DNA of 64,000 nt from Candidatus Competibacteraceae bacterium (lineage in GTDB: Bacteria; Pseudomonadota; Gammaproteobacteria; Competibacterales; Competibacteraceae): NCBI GenBank assembly GCA_016713505.1, contig JADJPA010000002.1, positions 1 through 64,000 on the forward strand, given 5' to 3'. The position numbers were made by a program, and so were the translations under genes. The stretch's first letter is position 1, and each line of letters begins with the position of its first letter. The notes under the pieces are model-generated. The model worked only from the letters and a program-made list of their open reading frames with translations, was not told the DNA's origin and did not search any database. Shown piece by piece: positions 1 through 8,790 of the stretch.

Positions 1-835
1 CATCGTTAGTCGGCACTTTATCGGACAGATCGCGGTAGAAGTAATCGGCTTCTTCTTCGTAGACATCGATGGCGAGCATCCCAATCTTGCCGTTTTTCAG
101 GAACTTGATCACGGTGTTGGTATCGAGCAGCGCACCCCGACTGGTGTTGACGATAAACACACCGTCCTTGAGATACGGCATGGTTTCCTGATTGAGGATG
201 TGCTGGGTTTCCGGCGTCAGCGGACAGTGCAGGGTGATGATGTCCGATTCGCGGGCGAAAGTGGGGCCGTCCACGTAGGTCGCCCACTGTTTGACGGTTT
301 CGTTGGGATACTTGTCGTAGGCGATAATCCGGCAGCCAAAACCGCTGAGGTTCTTGATCACCGTTTGGCCGATTTTGCCGGTGCCGAATACGCCGACCGT
401 CTTGTCGCGCAATTCGAAGCCTTCCAAGCCCGCGATTTCGAAATTGAATTCGCGGGTGCGGTTATAGGCCTTATGCAGCTTGCGGCCCAGCGTGAGCATC
501 AGCGCCACGGTGAATTCCGACACCGCGTTGGGCGAGTAGGCGGGTACGCGGGCCACCAGGACGCCGTGCTGCTTCGCCGCCGCTAGATCGATTTGGTTGT
601 AACCCGCGCTGCGGGTGGCGATCAGTTTGGTGCCGTGCGCGGCCAAATCGGCGATGACCTCGGCGTTGCAATTGTCGTTGACGAAGATGCAGACGCCCGG
701 AAAACCGCGCCCCAAGGCCACCGTTTCCGGCGACAAGCGCGGCTCCAGAAAGGTCAACTCGTGACCGAACGGCGCGTTGTAGCGTTCCAGCGAGTGGCGG
801 TCGTAGGATTTGCTGCTGAAGATGGCGATTTTCAT
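1..835 (-). CDS. ldhA: D-lactate dehydrogenase (fermentative), C-terminus cut by window edge
   Basis: A 2-hydroxyacid dehydrogenase reducing pyruvate to D-lactate with NADH, regenerating NAD+ during sugar fermentation in the cytoplasm. The reading frame is open from the ATG at 833-835 to the window edge (278 codons, about 50 missing from the C-terminus). The N-terminus MKIAIFSSKSYD is characteristic of LdhA, the Rossmann glycine motif GTGKIGQ follows near residue 155, and the catalytic-domain motif NTSRGALLDT is present, with the Arg of the active site visible earlier as ATRSAGYNQID. A ribosome site (AGGGA) lies about 10 nt upstream. It follows ptsG on the same strand by 220 nt, which fits fermentative disposal of PTS-derived pyruvate. 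The call is firm; only the missing end limits it. Confidence 0.93.
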   Translation of the reverse strand, partial: MKIAIFSSKSYDRHSLERYNAPFGHELTFLEPRLSPETVALGRGFPGVCIFVNDNCNAEVIADLAAHGTKLIATRSAGYNQIDLAAAKQHGVLVARVPAYSPNAVSEFTVALMLTLGRKLHKAYNRTREFNFEIAGLEGFELRDKTVGVFGTGKIGQTVIKNLSGFGCRIIAYDKYPNETVKQWATYVDGPTFARESDIITLHCPLTPETQHILNQETMPYLKDGVFIVNTSRGALLDTNTVIKFLKNGKIGMLAIDVYEEEADYFYRDLSDKVPTND

Positions 836-870
836 TGAAAAAAATCCCTGGCCGTCATGATGTGGAAATG

Positions 871-891
871 CCCTCTCCCTTGGGGAGAGGG
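871..891. repeat. Short palindromic repeat, 9-bp stem
   Basis: A perfect inverted repeat CCCTCTCCC / GGGAGAGGG with a 3-nt loop, followed by GTCAAGGTGAGGG. Sequences of this form are scattered between genes in many gammaproteobacterial genomes (recalled, not searched). It sits between ptsG and ldhA. No T-run follows on the minus strand, so it is unlikely to be a strong intrinsic terminator. Confidence 0.5.
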
Positions 892-919
892 TCAAGGTGA
901 GGGAAATTTTTGCGCGGCG

Positions 920-2698
920 CTACGCCGGAGCCATCTGCCCCCGCATCTCCGCCGCATACTGATCGGCGTTCAAACCGACGATCAGATGCACGGTTTGATT
1001 GGCCAGCCGCATCACGCCGCTCGCGCCCGCCGCCTGCAAGGCCCGTTCGTCCACCGCGCCCTCATTGTTGACCACCAGCCGCAACCGGGTTTCGGCGCAG
1101 GCGTCCACCCGCTGGATGTTGCCCGACCCGCCGAGCGCGGCGATCAGCTTTCTGGCCTTGTCCGCCGCTTCGGGATCGCGTAGCTTGGAGACGATACCGG
1201 CGGGGGCGGGAGCCGTCACCGGCGACGGTTCCTCGATGGCGTCGGCTTCCGGCCCGGCGGTTTTTAAATACTCCTCCATGTCGGTTTTCAGATTCTCGGA
1301 ACGGGTGCCGAAAATCGCTTGCATCCCCTTGCCGACCACCACGACCCCCGCCGCGCCCAGCGCCTTAAGCTTGTCGGGATTGGCCTTGCTCATGTCGTTC
1401 AACTCCACCCGCAGCCGGGTGATGCAGGCGTCCAGCGACTTGATATTGCTCTTGCCGCCGAAGGCCAGCACCAGTTGCTTGGTGAAGCCGTGGGCGATGT
1501 CGGCGGTCGCTTCGCTCGACGTGACCGCTTCCTCGACCTCGCGGCCGGGCGTCTTCAGGTCGAACTTGGCGATGACGAAGCGGAAAATGCTGTAGTACAT
1601 CGCCGCCCATGCCAAGCCCATCGGAATCAACCACCAACCGTTGGTGGATTTGGCGTACAGCACCGCAAAGTCGATGGCTCCGTGCGAAAAGGTCATGCCG
1701 TGCTTGACCCCCAATTCGATGCAGAGGAAGTAGGCCACGCCCGCCAGCAAGGCGTGGATGGCGTACAGCACCGGGGCGACGAACATGAAGGTGAATTCAA
1801 TCGGTTCGGTGATGCCGGTCAACCACGCGGTCAGCGCCGCCGAGATCATCATGCCGCCCACTTTAACGCGGTTTTCCGGCCGGGCCGAATGCCAGATCGC
1901 AATCGCCGCCGCCGGCAGGCCCCACATCTTGAACAGATAACCGCCCGCCATGTTGCCGGCGGTGGGGTCGCCGGCAATGTAGCGCTGGATTTCGCCGGTG
2001 ATGGCCTTGCCAGTGGTCGGGTCCATGTAACTGCCGACTTCAAAGAAGAACGGCACGTTCCAGATGTGGTGCAAACCGAAGGGAATCAGCAAGCGCTCGA
2101 TCACGCCGTAAATGCTGAACGCCAGCGCCGGATTGCTCTCCGCCGCCCACTTGGAAAAGCCCTTGATCCCCGCGCCGATGGGCGGCCAGATGAAGCTCAG
2201 CAAAATCCCCAGGCCGATGGCGGCGAAAGCGGTGACGATGGGCACGAAGCGCTTGCCGGAAAAGAAACCGAGATACGGCGGCAGGCTGATCCGATAGTAG
2301 CGGTTGAACAGCGCCGCCGCGATGCCGCCGATCACGATGCCGCCGAAGACGCCGGTATCGACCGAAGCCATGCCCATCACGTCCTTGGTTTCGACGCCGA
2401 GCACCTTGGCCATGACGCCCAAGGTCGCCAATAAGACGACGTAGCCGACCACCGCCGCCAGCGCCGACACGCCGTCGTTATTGGTCAGGCCCAGCGCCAC
2501 GCCGATGGCGAACATGATCGCCATGATTCCGAAAATCGCGCCGCCGGACTGGGCCATCACGTTGGAGACCAAATCCGGGAAAATGGCGAAATGGGCGCTG
2601 CCGATGCCGAGCAGAATACCGGCGACCGGAAGCACCGAAACCGGCAGCATCAACGCCTTACCGATTTTTTGCAGAAATGCGAATGCGTGTTGCCACAT
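920..2698 (-). CDS. ptsG: PTS glucose-type permease IIC-IIB-IIB (PtsG-like)
   Basis: Membrane permease that imports and phosphorylates a sugar, probably glucose, using phosphate from EIIA(Glc). I chose the ATG at 2696-2698 (592 aa; start MWQHAF) because GGAG lies 9 nt upstream; an in-frame TTG further out lacks a site. Residues 1-380 form the polytopic IIC domain with FGLHHIWNVPF and GITEPIEFTF, typical of PtsG. The first IIB domain carries the phosphocysteine in LDACITRLRV (C425). A Pro/Ala linker leads to a second IIB-like domain whose motif reads VDACAETRLRL (C534), with one extra residue between Cys and the conserved TRLR. It lies 21 nt behind the EIIA-HPr-EI fusion gene, so the two probably form one transcript supplying a complete phosphorelay. 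Specificity for GlcNAc is an alternative, but the IIC motifs favour glucose. Confidence 0.92.
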   Translation of the reverse strand: MWQHAFAFLQKIGKALMLPVSVLPVAGILLGIGSAHFAIFPDLVSNVMAQSGGAIFGIMAIMFAIGVALGLTNNDGVSALAAVVGYVVLLATLGVMAKVLGVETKDVMGMASVDTGVFGGIVIGGIAAALFNRYYRISLPPYLGFFSGKRFVPIVTAFAAIGLGILLSFIWPPIGAGIKGFSKWAAESNPALAFSIYGVIERLLIPFGLHHIWNVPFFFEVGSYMDPTTGKAITGEIQRYIAGDPTAGNMAGGYLFKMWGLPAAAIAIWHSARPENRVKVGGMMISAALTAWLTGITEPIEFTFMFVAPVLYAIHALLAGVAYFLCIELGVKHGMTFSHGAIDFAVLYAKSTNGWWLIPMGLAWAAMYYSIFRFVIAKFDLKTPGREVEEAVTSSEATADIAHGFTKQLVLAFGGKSNIKSLDACITRLRVELNDMSKANPDKLKALGAAGVVVVGKGMQAIFGTRSENLKTDMEEYLKTAGPEADAIEEPSPVTAPAPAGIVSKLRDPEAADKARKLIAALGGSGNIQRVDACAETRLRLVVNNEGAVDERALQAAGASGVMRLANQTVHLIVGLNADQYAAEMRGQMAPA

Positions 2699-2719
2699 GA
2701 CAGTCATCTCCAAAATCGG

Positions 2720-5266
2720 TTAGGGCGCGGAGGCCGAAGTCGCCATCCGCACTTCGGCGGCGGTTTCCAGGGCCAGCGCCCGTGTCGCCAAATCCTGGCA
2801 TTCGTGCAGCCACAGAGTGCGCACCTGGGCCTTGATGCTGGGAATGGTCGGCAGGCTGACGCTCAACTCGTCCACCCCCAGCCCGATCAGCAGCGGGATG
2901 GCCTGCGGGTCGCTGGCGATGCCACCGCACACCCCGACCCATTTGCCCTCGTCGTGGGCCGCCTTCACCGTCCAGGCGATCAAGCGCAAAACGCTGGGGT
3001 TGAGGCCGTCCACCTTCGGGGCCAGTTTGGGGTGGCCGCGATCCATCGCCAGCGTGTATTGGGTCAGATCGTTGGTGCCGACCGAGAAGAAATCGACCTC
3101 GCGGGCGAATTGGGCAGCCATGATCGCCGCCGCCGGAATTTCCACCATGATGCCGGTTTCGATGGGAGCCGCGCCGAGCCGCTGCCGTTCTTCCTCCAGC
3201 ATCGCCTTGGCGTCGCGCAGTTCCGACAGCAGGCCGACCATCGGGAACATCACCCGAATCTTGCCGTAGGCGGCGGCGCGTAAGATCGCCCGCAGTTGCA
3301 GCCGCAGAATTTCCGGCCGATCCAGACCGATGCGCAGACCGCGTTCGCCCAAAAACGGATTTTCTTCCTTGGGAATCGGCAGATAGACCAGCGGTTTGTC
3401 GCCGCCCACATCGAGGGTGCGGATGATCAGCGGCCGTTCCGGGCCGAGCGCCTCGACGATGGCTTTGTAAATCTCGAACTGCTCGTCCTCGCTGGGCGCG
3501 GAACTGCGCTCCAGAAACACGAATTCCGAACGCAGCAGGCCGACGCCTTCACCGCCCAACCCGGCGATTTGCTCGGCCTCGGCCAAACCGCCGATGTTGC
3601 CGACCACTTCCATGCGGTGGCCGTCCAGGGTGATGGCCGGTTCGTGGGCGACTTCCAGTTCCGCCTTGCGCCGCGCCGCCATCCGCTCTTGCGTTTCGCG
3701 GATGCGGGTGATTTCCTCCGGGCTGGGGTTCAGCCGGACGATGCCCTTGCCGCCGTCGAGCACCACCGGCGTACCGTTGGGCAGTTCCAGCGCGCGCGGT
3801 TCGATGCCGGCCACCGCCGGAATATCCAGCGAGCGGGCGAGGATGGCGACGTGCGAGGTCGCGCCGCCCAGGGTGGTGCAGAAGCCGCGCACTTTGGAAC
3901 GGTCCAGGCTGGCGGTGTCGGACGGGCTGAGTTCCTCGGCCACCAGAATGGCGTTGGCGGGCGGGGTCTGGCGTTCCGGCTCGACGCCGGTCAACAGCGT
4001 CAGCACCCGCCGACCCACATCGCGCAGATCGTTGGCTCGCGCCGCCAGTAACTCATTGCGCAAACTGGCCAGCCGGTCGGCGTGGGTGCTGAAGGCCCGA
4101 TGCCAGGCAAATTCGGCGCTTTTGCCCTTGGCTAGGGCTGAATGAGCGATGTCCAGCAAATCGGGGTCTTCCAGCAGTTCCTGATGGGCGGCGAAGATCG
4201 CGGCCTTGTCGGCGGCGCGCTGGCCGTGCAGGCTGGCTTGCAGGGCTTCCAGTTGCGCCTTGCCCTGATTGACCGCGTTGTCCAGCCGGTCGCGCTCCTG
4301 TTGCGGGTTGCCGGCGGCGGCTTCGTTGACTTGAATTTCTTGATGGCGGATTTGAAACACTTCGCCGACCGCCAGACCCGGCGAAGCAGCGACGCCGATC
4401 AGCAAGTTGGGGTCTTCCGAGCGCGGGCGCGGGGCCGGAGCATTAGCGGGCGAAGGTTCGACGCTGGCCGGCGCGGGCGCGGGCTTACAGCCTTCATCGC
4501 CCAAGCCTTCCCACAGCAGCGGCGTCAAGGTCTCGACGGCCGCGTCGGCGTCGTCGCCCTTGGCGCTTAAGATCACCTTGTCGCCGTGGCCGATTTCCAA
4601 ACCCATGACCGACACCACGCTTTTGGCGTTGGCGGTTTGTTCGCCTTTTTGCAGGCGGATATCGGCCTTGAATTTCTTGGCGAGATTGGCCAGCACCGCC
4701 GCCGGGCGGGCGTGCAGGCCGGTCGGATTGGGAATCAGGATCGCTTCCGAGGTGACGGTTTTACCGGCTTCGGCTTCGGCGCTGGCTTGCGCGCCGCCGG
4801 TCAGGGTCAATTCCAGAATCGCGCTCTTGCCAGCCGCCACCGTCCCGGATTTTGGCGCGAACGCCGCCACTCGGTCGCTGTTGGTGATGACGATCTGGGT
4901 CAGCAGGCTTTTGGCGTGGGTGGCGACGTAATCGGCGTCGAATTCGATCAGAGGATCGCCGGTCTTGACCGCATCGCCCATTTTGACCTTAGCGGTGAAG
5001 CCTTGGCCCTTGAGGTTGACGGTATCGAGGCCGATGTGCATCAGCACTTCGATCCCTTGCGGGGCGGCGACGGTGACGGCGTGACCGGCCGAATGCAGTT
5101 GCACGATTTTACCGTCGCAGGGCGCGCGCAGACATTGATCGAGCGGGTCGATGGAAATGCCGTCGCCGACCATCTTCTGGGCGAACACGGGATCGGGAAC
5201 TCGCTCCAGCGGCACTAACGGCCCGGAGAGCGGCGCGATGAGAGTGATAGCGTTTGGGTGGTTCAT
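2720..5266 (-). CDS. ptsP: EIIA(Glc)-HPr-EI triple-fusion phosphotransferase
   Basis: Soluble fusion (848 aa) that takes phosphate from PEP and passes it through its own EI and HPr domains to EIIA and then to the membrane permease. Order: EIIA(Glc)/Crr domain at about 5-155 with the active His in VLMHIGLDT (H77); HPr at about 172-255 with His185 in GLHARPAA; a Pro/Ala linker; EI from about 288 to the end, with phospho-His472 in GGATSHVAILAR and the PEP-binding segment GVGLLRSEF. Same architecture as the pseudomonad NagF-type proteins (established knowledge). The downstream neighbour is ptsG. The start ATG has only a weak ribosome site. A terminator-like hairpin at 5338-5366 separates it from the upstream glycosidase, so it probably has its own promoter in 5267-5337. 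Confidence 0.93.
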   Translation of the reverse strand: MNHPNAITLIAPLSGPLVPLERVPDPVFAQKMVGDGISIDPLDQCLRAPCDGKIVQLHSAGHAVTVAAPQGIEVLMHIGLDTVNLKGQGFTAKVKMGDAVKTGDPLIEFDADYVATHAKSLLTQIVITNSDRVAAFAPKSGTVAAGKSAILELTLTGGAQASAEAEAGKTVTSEAILIPNPTGLHARPAAVLANLAKKFKADIRLQKGEQTANAKSVVSVMGLEIGHGDKVILSAKGDDADAAVETLTPLLWEGLGDEGCKPAPAPASVEPSPANAPAPRPRSEDPNLLIGVAASPGLAVGEVFQIRHQEIQVNEAAAGNPQQERDRLDNAVNQGKAQLEALQASLHGQRAADKAAIFAAHQELLEDPDLLDIAHSALAKGKSAEFAWHRAFSTHADRLASLRNELLAARANDLRDVGRRVLTLLTGVEPERQTPPANAILVAEELSPSDTASLDRSKVRGFCTTLGGATSHVAILARSLDIPAVAGIEPRALELPNGTPVVLDGGKGIVRLNPSPEEITRIRETQERMAARRKAELEVAHEPAITLDGHRMEVVGNIGGLAEAEQIAGLGGEGVGLLRSEFVFLERSSAPSEDEQFEIYKAIVEALGPERPLIIRTLDVGGDKPLVYLPIPKEENPFLGERGLRIGLDRPEILRLQLRAILRAAAYGKIRVMFPMVGLLSELRDAKAMLEEERQRLGAAPIETGIMVEIPAAAIMAAQFAREVDFFSVGTNDLTQYTLAMDRGHPKLAPKVDGLNPSVLRLIAWTVKAAHDEGKWVGVCGGIASDPQAIPLLIGLGVDELSVSLPTIPSIKAQVRTLWLHECQDLATRALALETAAEVRMATSASAP

Positions 5267-5337
5267 GGCGTTATGGCTCGACCTTTGTTATTGCGAACAC
5301 AAAACCGCAAACACGGCGTTGCAGCGGTGGGTGACGG

Positions 5338-5366
5338 AAAAATCCTCCTGTCGGTTCAGGCGAGGA
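5338..5366 (-). terminator. Intrinsic terminator between bglA and the EIIA-HPr-EI gene
   Basis: Read on the minus strand: TCCTCGCCTG, a 6-nt loop, CAGGAGGA, then TTTTTCC. The stem has 8 pairs with a 2-nt bulge and is followed by five T. It lies 35 nt past the bglA stop codon and 72 nt before the next start, so it should end the bglA transcript. Confidence 0.55.
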
Positions 5367-5400
5367 AAAAGCAGTGGGCGCGTGGAGTGCGCGGCGGGCG

Positions 5401-6825
5401 TCACAGCATCGCACCGTTGGTTTGAATGACCCGCTGATACCAGCAATAGCTCTGTTTCTTCGCTCTTTGCAGGTCGCGGGCGTGATCGACATAGACGAAG
5501 CCGTATTGCTTCTGATAGCCGTTGAGCCAGCTTAGAAGATCGATAAACGACCAGACGAAATAGCCGATCAATGGTATGTCTTCATCGACCGCGCGTTGGC
5601 ACCACCGCACATGCTCGCGCAAATAATCAATGCGCGGTGTATCCAGAATTTCGCCCGTTGCGCTGATTGAATCCTTATCGCCCAGCCCGTTTTCGGTAAT
5701 CATGATCGGAAGTGGGCCGTAGCGCTCCCGAATTCGTTTCATGCCTTCGTACAGACCTTCAGGATAGATCGACCAATCCCACGGCGTATACGCGACCCTG
5801 GGATTACGGACTTTTTTGAATAGGCCGGGAATGCCGCTTTCTTGCTGCGAACCTTGTTCGCCGCTGACGTTGATCGCCGCGAAACCCACCCCATCCGCCG
5901 GGTTGTGGGCAAGGAAAGCGCTTTGATAATAGTTGATGCCGATGAAATCGAGGGGCGCGCTTTGCATGAGCGCCATGTCGCCGTCCAAAATCGTCGGCGC
6001 TCGGTGGCGCTCTTGATAGTAGCGCAACAGCCGTTCGGGGTAGCGACCCTGCAAGCTGGGGTCGTAGAACCAGTGGAAATCCATCTCCTCATACCACTCG
6101 CAAGCCCGCGCGTCGTCTTCGGCATCGCTGATCGGAAAACCGGTGAGCAGCACATGCGCGATGCCGATCATCCCATCCGAAATGCTTTTCTCTCGGACCA
6201 ACTTGCGGTATTCCAGCACGGCGCGAGCGTGGGCCAGATTGACGATGTGGGAGACTTCCACCGCCCGTTTTTCATCCCTGACGCCCGGCGGGTGCACGCC
6301 GTCCCGATAGCCCAGCATGATGAAATTGATGGTTTCGTTGAAGGTGATCCAATGCCGCACCCGGTCGCCGAACCGCTCGAAGCAGGTTTTGGCATAGCGG
6401 GCGAAATGCTCGGCGGTCGCCCGATTTTCCCAGCCGCCCTGACCCTGCAAGGCTTGCGGTAAATCCCAGTGATAAAGAGTCGCCACCGGGGTGATGTTGT
6501 ATTTCAGTAATTCGTCGATCAGATCGCTATAAAACGCGATGCCTTTTGCATTAATTTCACCTGAGCCGTCGGGAAAAACGCGCGGCCAGGCAATCGAGAA
6601 ACGATAGGATTTGAGGCCCATTTCCGCCATCAAGCGCACGTCTTCCCGGTAGCGATGGTAGTGATCGACCGCTCGATCGCCGTTGGTGCCTTGATAGGTG
6701 GTTCCGGGCAGATGCGAATAAATATCCCAAATGGACAAACCCTTGCCGTCTTCCCGGTAAGCGCCTTCCACTTGATAGGCGGCGGTGGCCGCGCCCCATA
6801 AAAAGTCGTATGGGAAACCGTTCAT
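5401..6825 (-). CDS. bglA: GH1 6-phospho-beta-glucosidase
   Basis: Glycoside hydrolase family 1 enzyme (474 aa) that cleaves phosphorylated beta-glucosides in the cytoplasm after PTS import. The acid/base Glu164 is in TFNET and the nucleophile Glu378 in ITENGL; the N-terminal GH1 signature FLWGAATAAYQVEG is present. Near the C-terminus DLLSWLNGYQKQYG carries Ser432, Lys439 and Tyr441, spaced like the phosphate-binding Ser/Lys/Tyr triad of 6-phospho-glycosidases such as LacG; plain beta-glucosidases have Glu at the Ser position. This, and PTS genes on both sides, argue for a phosphorylated substrate. AGGA lies about 10 nt before the ATG. It is bounded by terminators at 5338 and 6910, so it is probably monocistronic. 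Confidence 0.9.
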   Translation of the reverse strand: MNGFPYDFLWGAATAAYQVEGAYREDGKGLSIWDIYSHLPGTTYQGTNGDRAVDHYHRYREDVRLMAEMGLKSYRFSIAWPRVFPDGSGEINAKGIAFYSDLIDELLKYNITPVATLYHWDLPQALQGQGGWENRATAEHFARYAKTCFERFGDRVRHWITFNETINFIMLGYRDGVHPPGVRDEKRAVEVSHIVNLAHARAVLEYRKLVREKSISDGMIGIAHVLLTGFPISDAEDDARACEWYEEMDFHWFYDPSLQGRYPERLLRYYQERHRAPTILDGDMALMQSAPLDFIGINYYQSAFLAHNPADGVGFAAINVSGEQGSQQESGIPGLFKKVRNPRVAYTPWDWSIYPEGLYEGMKRIRERYGPLPIMITENGLGDKDSISATGEILDTPRIDYLREHVRWCQRAVDEDIPLIGYFVWSFIDLLSWLNGYQKQYGFVYVDHARDLQRAKKQSYCWYQRVIQTNGAML

Positions 6826-6849
6826 CGGAAATGCGTCCTAATCGAATGG

Positions 6850-6862
6850 CTCCATAATGGAG
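6850..6862. promoter_or_regulatory. Inverted repeat in the bglA leader (possible operator)
   Basis: CTCCAT-A-ATGGAG, a perfect 6+6 dyad centred 30 nt upstream of the bglA start. Position and symmetry suit an operator or a leader hairpin, but 6-bp arms can arise by chance. Confidence 0.25.
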
Positions 6863-6909
6863 ATCGGTCGGCGAGCCGGCCGAGCGTCAGTCGGCGGCTT
6901 GGCGGTTTG

Positions 6910-6944
6910 AAAAAACCACGGGCGGCGTCTGCGACCGCCCGTGG
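6910..6944 (-). terminator. Intrinsic terminator of fruBKA
   Basis: On the minus strand a perfect 10-bp stem CCACGGGCGG / CCGCCCGTGG with a 9-nt loop is followed directly by TTTTTT. It lies 58 nt past the fruA stop codon and ends the fruB-fruK-fruA operon before bglA. Confidence 0.9.
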
Positions 6945-7002
6945 AAAGGCGTGGAGTGTTTGCTCCACTGGGTTGCCACCAACCACCACAACTTAATGGG
7001 CG

Positions 7003-8778
7003 TTAATGCGCGCCGGCGGGTTTGAGCGCGGCTTTCGCTTCCAGGGGTCGTTTCAGGAAGAACAAGGCCGCCGTCGTCACCGCGGTGCCGATCAGAATGG
7101 CGACGATGTAACCGCCGAGTTGGGTCACCGCATTCGGGATCGGCAGCACGAACACGCCCCCGTGGGGAACCTTCAACTGGCAGCCCAGCACCATCGAAAT
7201 CGCGCCGGTCAGGGCCGAGCCGAGCATCAACGCGGGAATCACCCGCAGCGGGTCCTTGGCGGCGTAGGGGATCGCGCCTTCGGTGATGAAGGAAATACCG
7301 AGCGCGGCGGTCGCGCCGGCGGCCTCCCGCTCGTCCAGCGAAAAGCGGTTCTTAAACAGCAGGGCGGCCAGCGCCAAACCCAGAGGCGGGGTCATGCCCG
7401 CCGCCATCACCGCCGCCATCGGCCCGTAGATCGGGTCGGTCTGGCTGGTGATCAAACCGGTGGCGAAGGCGTAAGCTGACTTGTTGACCGGCCCGCCCAT
7501 GTCGAAGGCCATCATCGCGCCCAGCAACAATCCGAGAAAGGCCGCGTTGGCGCCTTGCATCCCCTTCAGCCATTGGGTGATCGCCGCGAGCGCGGCGGCG
7601 ACTGGCTCGCCGATCACGTAATACATCAGCAAGCCGACGATGACGGTGCCGAGCAAGGGCAGCACCAGCACCGGCTTGAGGCCGGCCAGGGTGCGCGGCA
7701 GCGGGATGTTGTCGCTCAAGAATTTGACGATATAGCCCGCGAGGAATCCCGCCGCGATGCCGCCGAGGAAGCCGGAGCCGATGGCCCCCGCGATCATGCC
7801 GCCGATCATGCCCGGCGCGATGCCCGGCCGGTCGGCGATGGAATAGGCGATGAACCCGGCCAAAATCGGCACCATCAGCGCGAAACCTGACTTAGCCCCG
7901 ATCTGGAACAGCGTCCAACCCAGCGTGCCTTTGTGAGCGTCGTCGTAGACGTTGATGCCGCCCAGCGCGAAGCTGATGGCGATCAGCAAGCCGCCGGCCA
8001 CCACGAACGGCAACATGTACGACACGCCGGTCATCAGGTGTTTGTAAACGCCGGTGCGGGCGGCGGCTTGTTGGGCCTTGGCCTGCTGCACCTGCTCTTC
8101 GGGGGTGAGCTTGGCCGTCGTCGCGGCGCCCGCCACCGCGGCCTCGGCAATGGCCTTGCGCACCAGCGCCGCGCCGTCGTGAATCGCCGCCTTGGTGCTG
8201 GTTTCATACAGCCGTTTGCCGGCAAAGCGGGTTTTATCGACCTGGGTGTCGGCGGCGATGATCACCAGATCGGCCGCCGCGATATCGTCGGCGGTCAAGT
8301 TGTTCTTCGCGCCGACCGAACCTTGAGTTTCGATTTTGGCGGTGTGGCCCAGGCTGGCCGCACCTTGCTCCAGGCCCTCGGCGGCCATGAAGGTGTGGGC
8401 GATGCCGGTCGGGCAAGAGGTGATGCCGACGATTTTTAGCTTCTTGGCGGCGGGCGCGGCGGCCGAAGCGGCTCCCGCGCTGGCGAGCGCCGCCTCGATC
8501 ACGCTCGCGCCGTTACGGATCGCCGGTTCGGTGGCGCTTTCATAAATCGGCTTGCCGATGAAGCGGACGGTATCGACGCGGGTGTCGGCGGCGACGATCA
8601 CCACATCGGCGGCGGCGATGGCCTCGTCGGTGAGGGTGTTGCGGGTGCCGACCGAGCCTTGGGTTTCGACTTGGATCGTGTGGCCGAGCTTTTTAGCGGC
8701 TTGCTCCAACCCTTCGGCCGCCATGATGGTGTGGGCGATGCCGGTCGGACAGGAAGTGACGGCAACAATTTTTGCCAT
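7003..8778 (-). CDS. fruA: PTS fructose permease IIB'-IIB-IIC
   Basis: Membrane component (591 aa) that imports fructose as fructose-1-phosphate. Two IIB(Fru) domains lie in tandem: the first has Cys10 in TSCPTGIAHTIMAAE, the second Cys122 in TSCPTGIAHTFMAAE. In the well-studied FruA only one carries the working phosphocysteine, while here both keep the Cys motif. A Gln/Ala-rich linker (about 228-244) leads to a IIC domain with YMLPFVVAGG near residue 258 and many hydrophobic helices to the end. It is the last gene of fruB-fruK-fruA, 12 nt after fruK, and is followed by a strong terminator. Ribosome site GGAGC is just ahead of the ATG. Regulation is probably through the palindrome upstream of fruB. 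Confidence 0.95.
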   Translation of the reverse strand: MAKIVAVTSCPTGIAHTIMAAEGLEQAAKKLGHTIQVETQGSVGTRNTLTDEAIAAADVVIVAADTRVDTVRFIGKPIYESATEPAIRNGASVIEAALASAGAASAAAPAAKKLKIVGITSCPTGIAHTFMAAEGLEQGAASLGHTAKIETQGSVGAKNNLTADDIAAADLVIIAADTQVDKTRFAGKRLYETSTKAAIHDGAALVRKAIAEAAVAGAATTAKLTPEEQVQQAKAQQAAARTGVYKHLMTGVSYMLPFVVAGGLLIAISFALGGINVYDDAHKGTLGWTLFQIGAKSGFALMVPILAGFIAYSIADRPGIAPGMIGGMIAGAIGSGFLGGIAAGFLAGYIVKFLSDNIPLPRTLAGLKPVLVLPLLGTVIVGLLMYYVIGEPVAAALAAITQWLKGMQGANAAFLGLLLGAMMAFDMGGPVNKSAYAFATGLITSQTDPIYGPMAAVMAAGMTPPLGLALAALLFKNRFSLDEREAAGATAALGISFITEGAIPYAAKDPLRVIPALMLGSALTGAISMVLGCQLKVPHGGVFVLPIPNAVTQLGGYIVAILIGTAVTTAALFFLKRPLEAKAALKPAGAH

Positions 8779-8790
8779 GGCTGATGCTCC

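Noticed and set aside
1319..2434. Long plus-strand open frame opposite ptsG (371 codons)
   Set aside because: GC-rich antisense shadow: rich in His, Arg, Gln and Gly, no family features, and the minus strand encodes a clear PtsG.
5401..6825. Annotation of the GH1 enzyme as an ordinary beta-glucosidase
   Set aside because: Ser/Lys/Tyr phosphate-binding positions are present and the Glu of unphosphorylated-substrate enzymes is missing.
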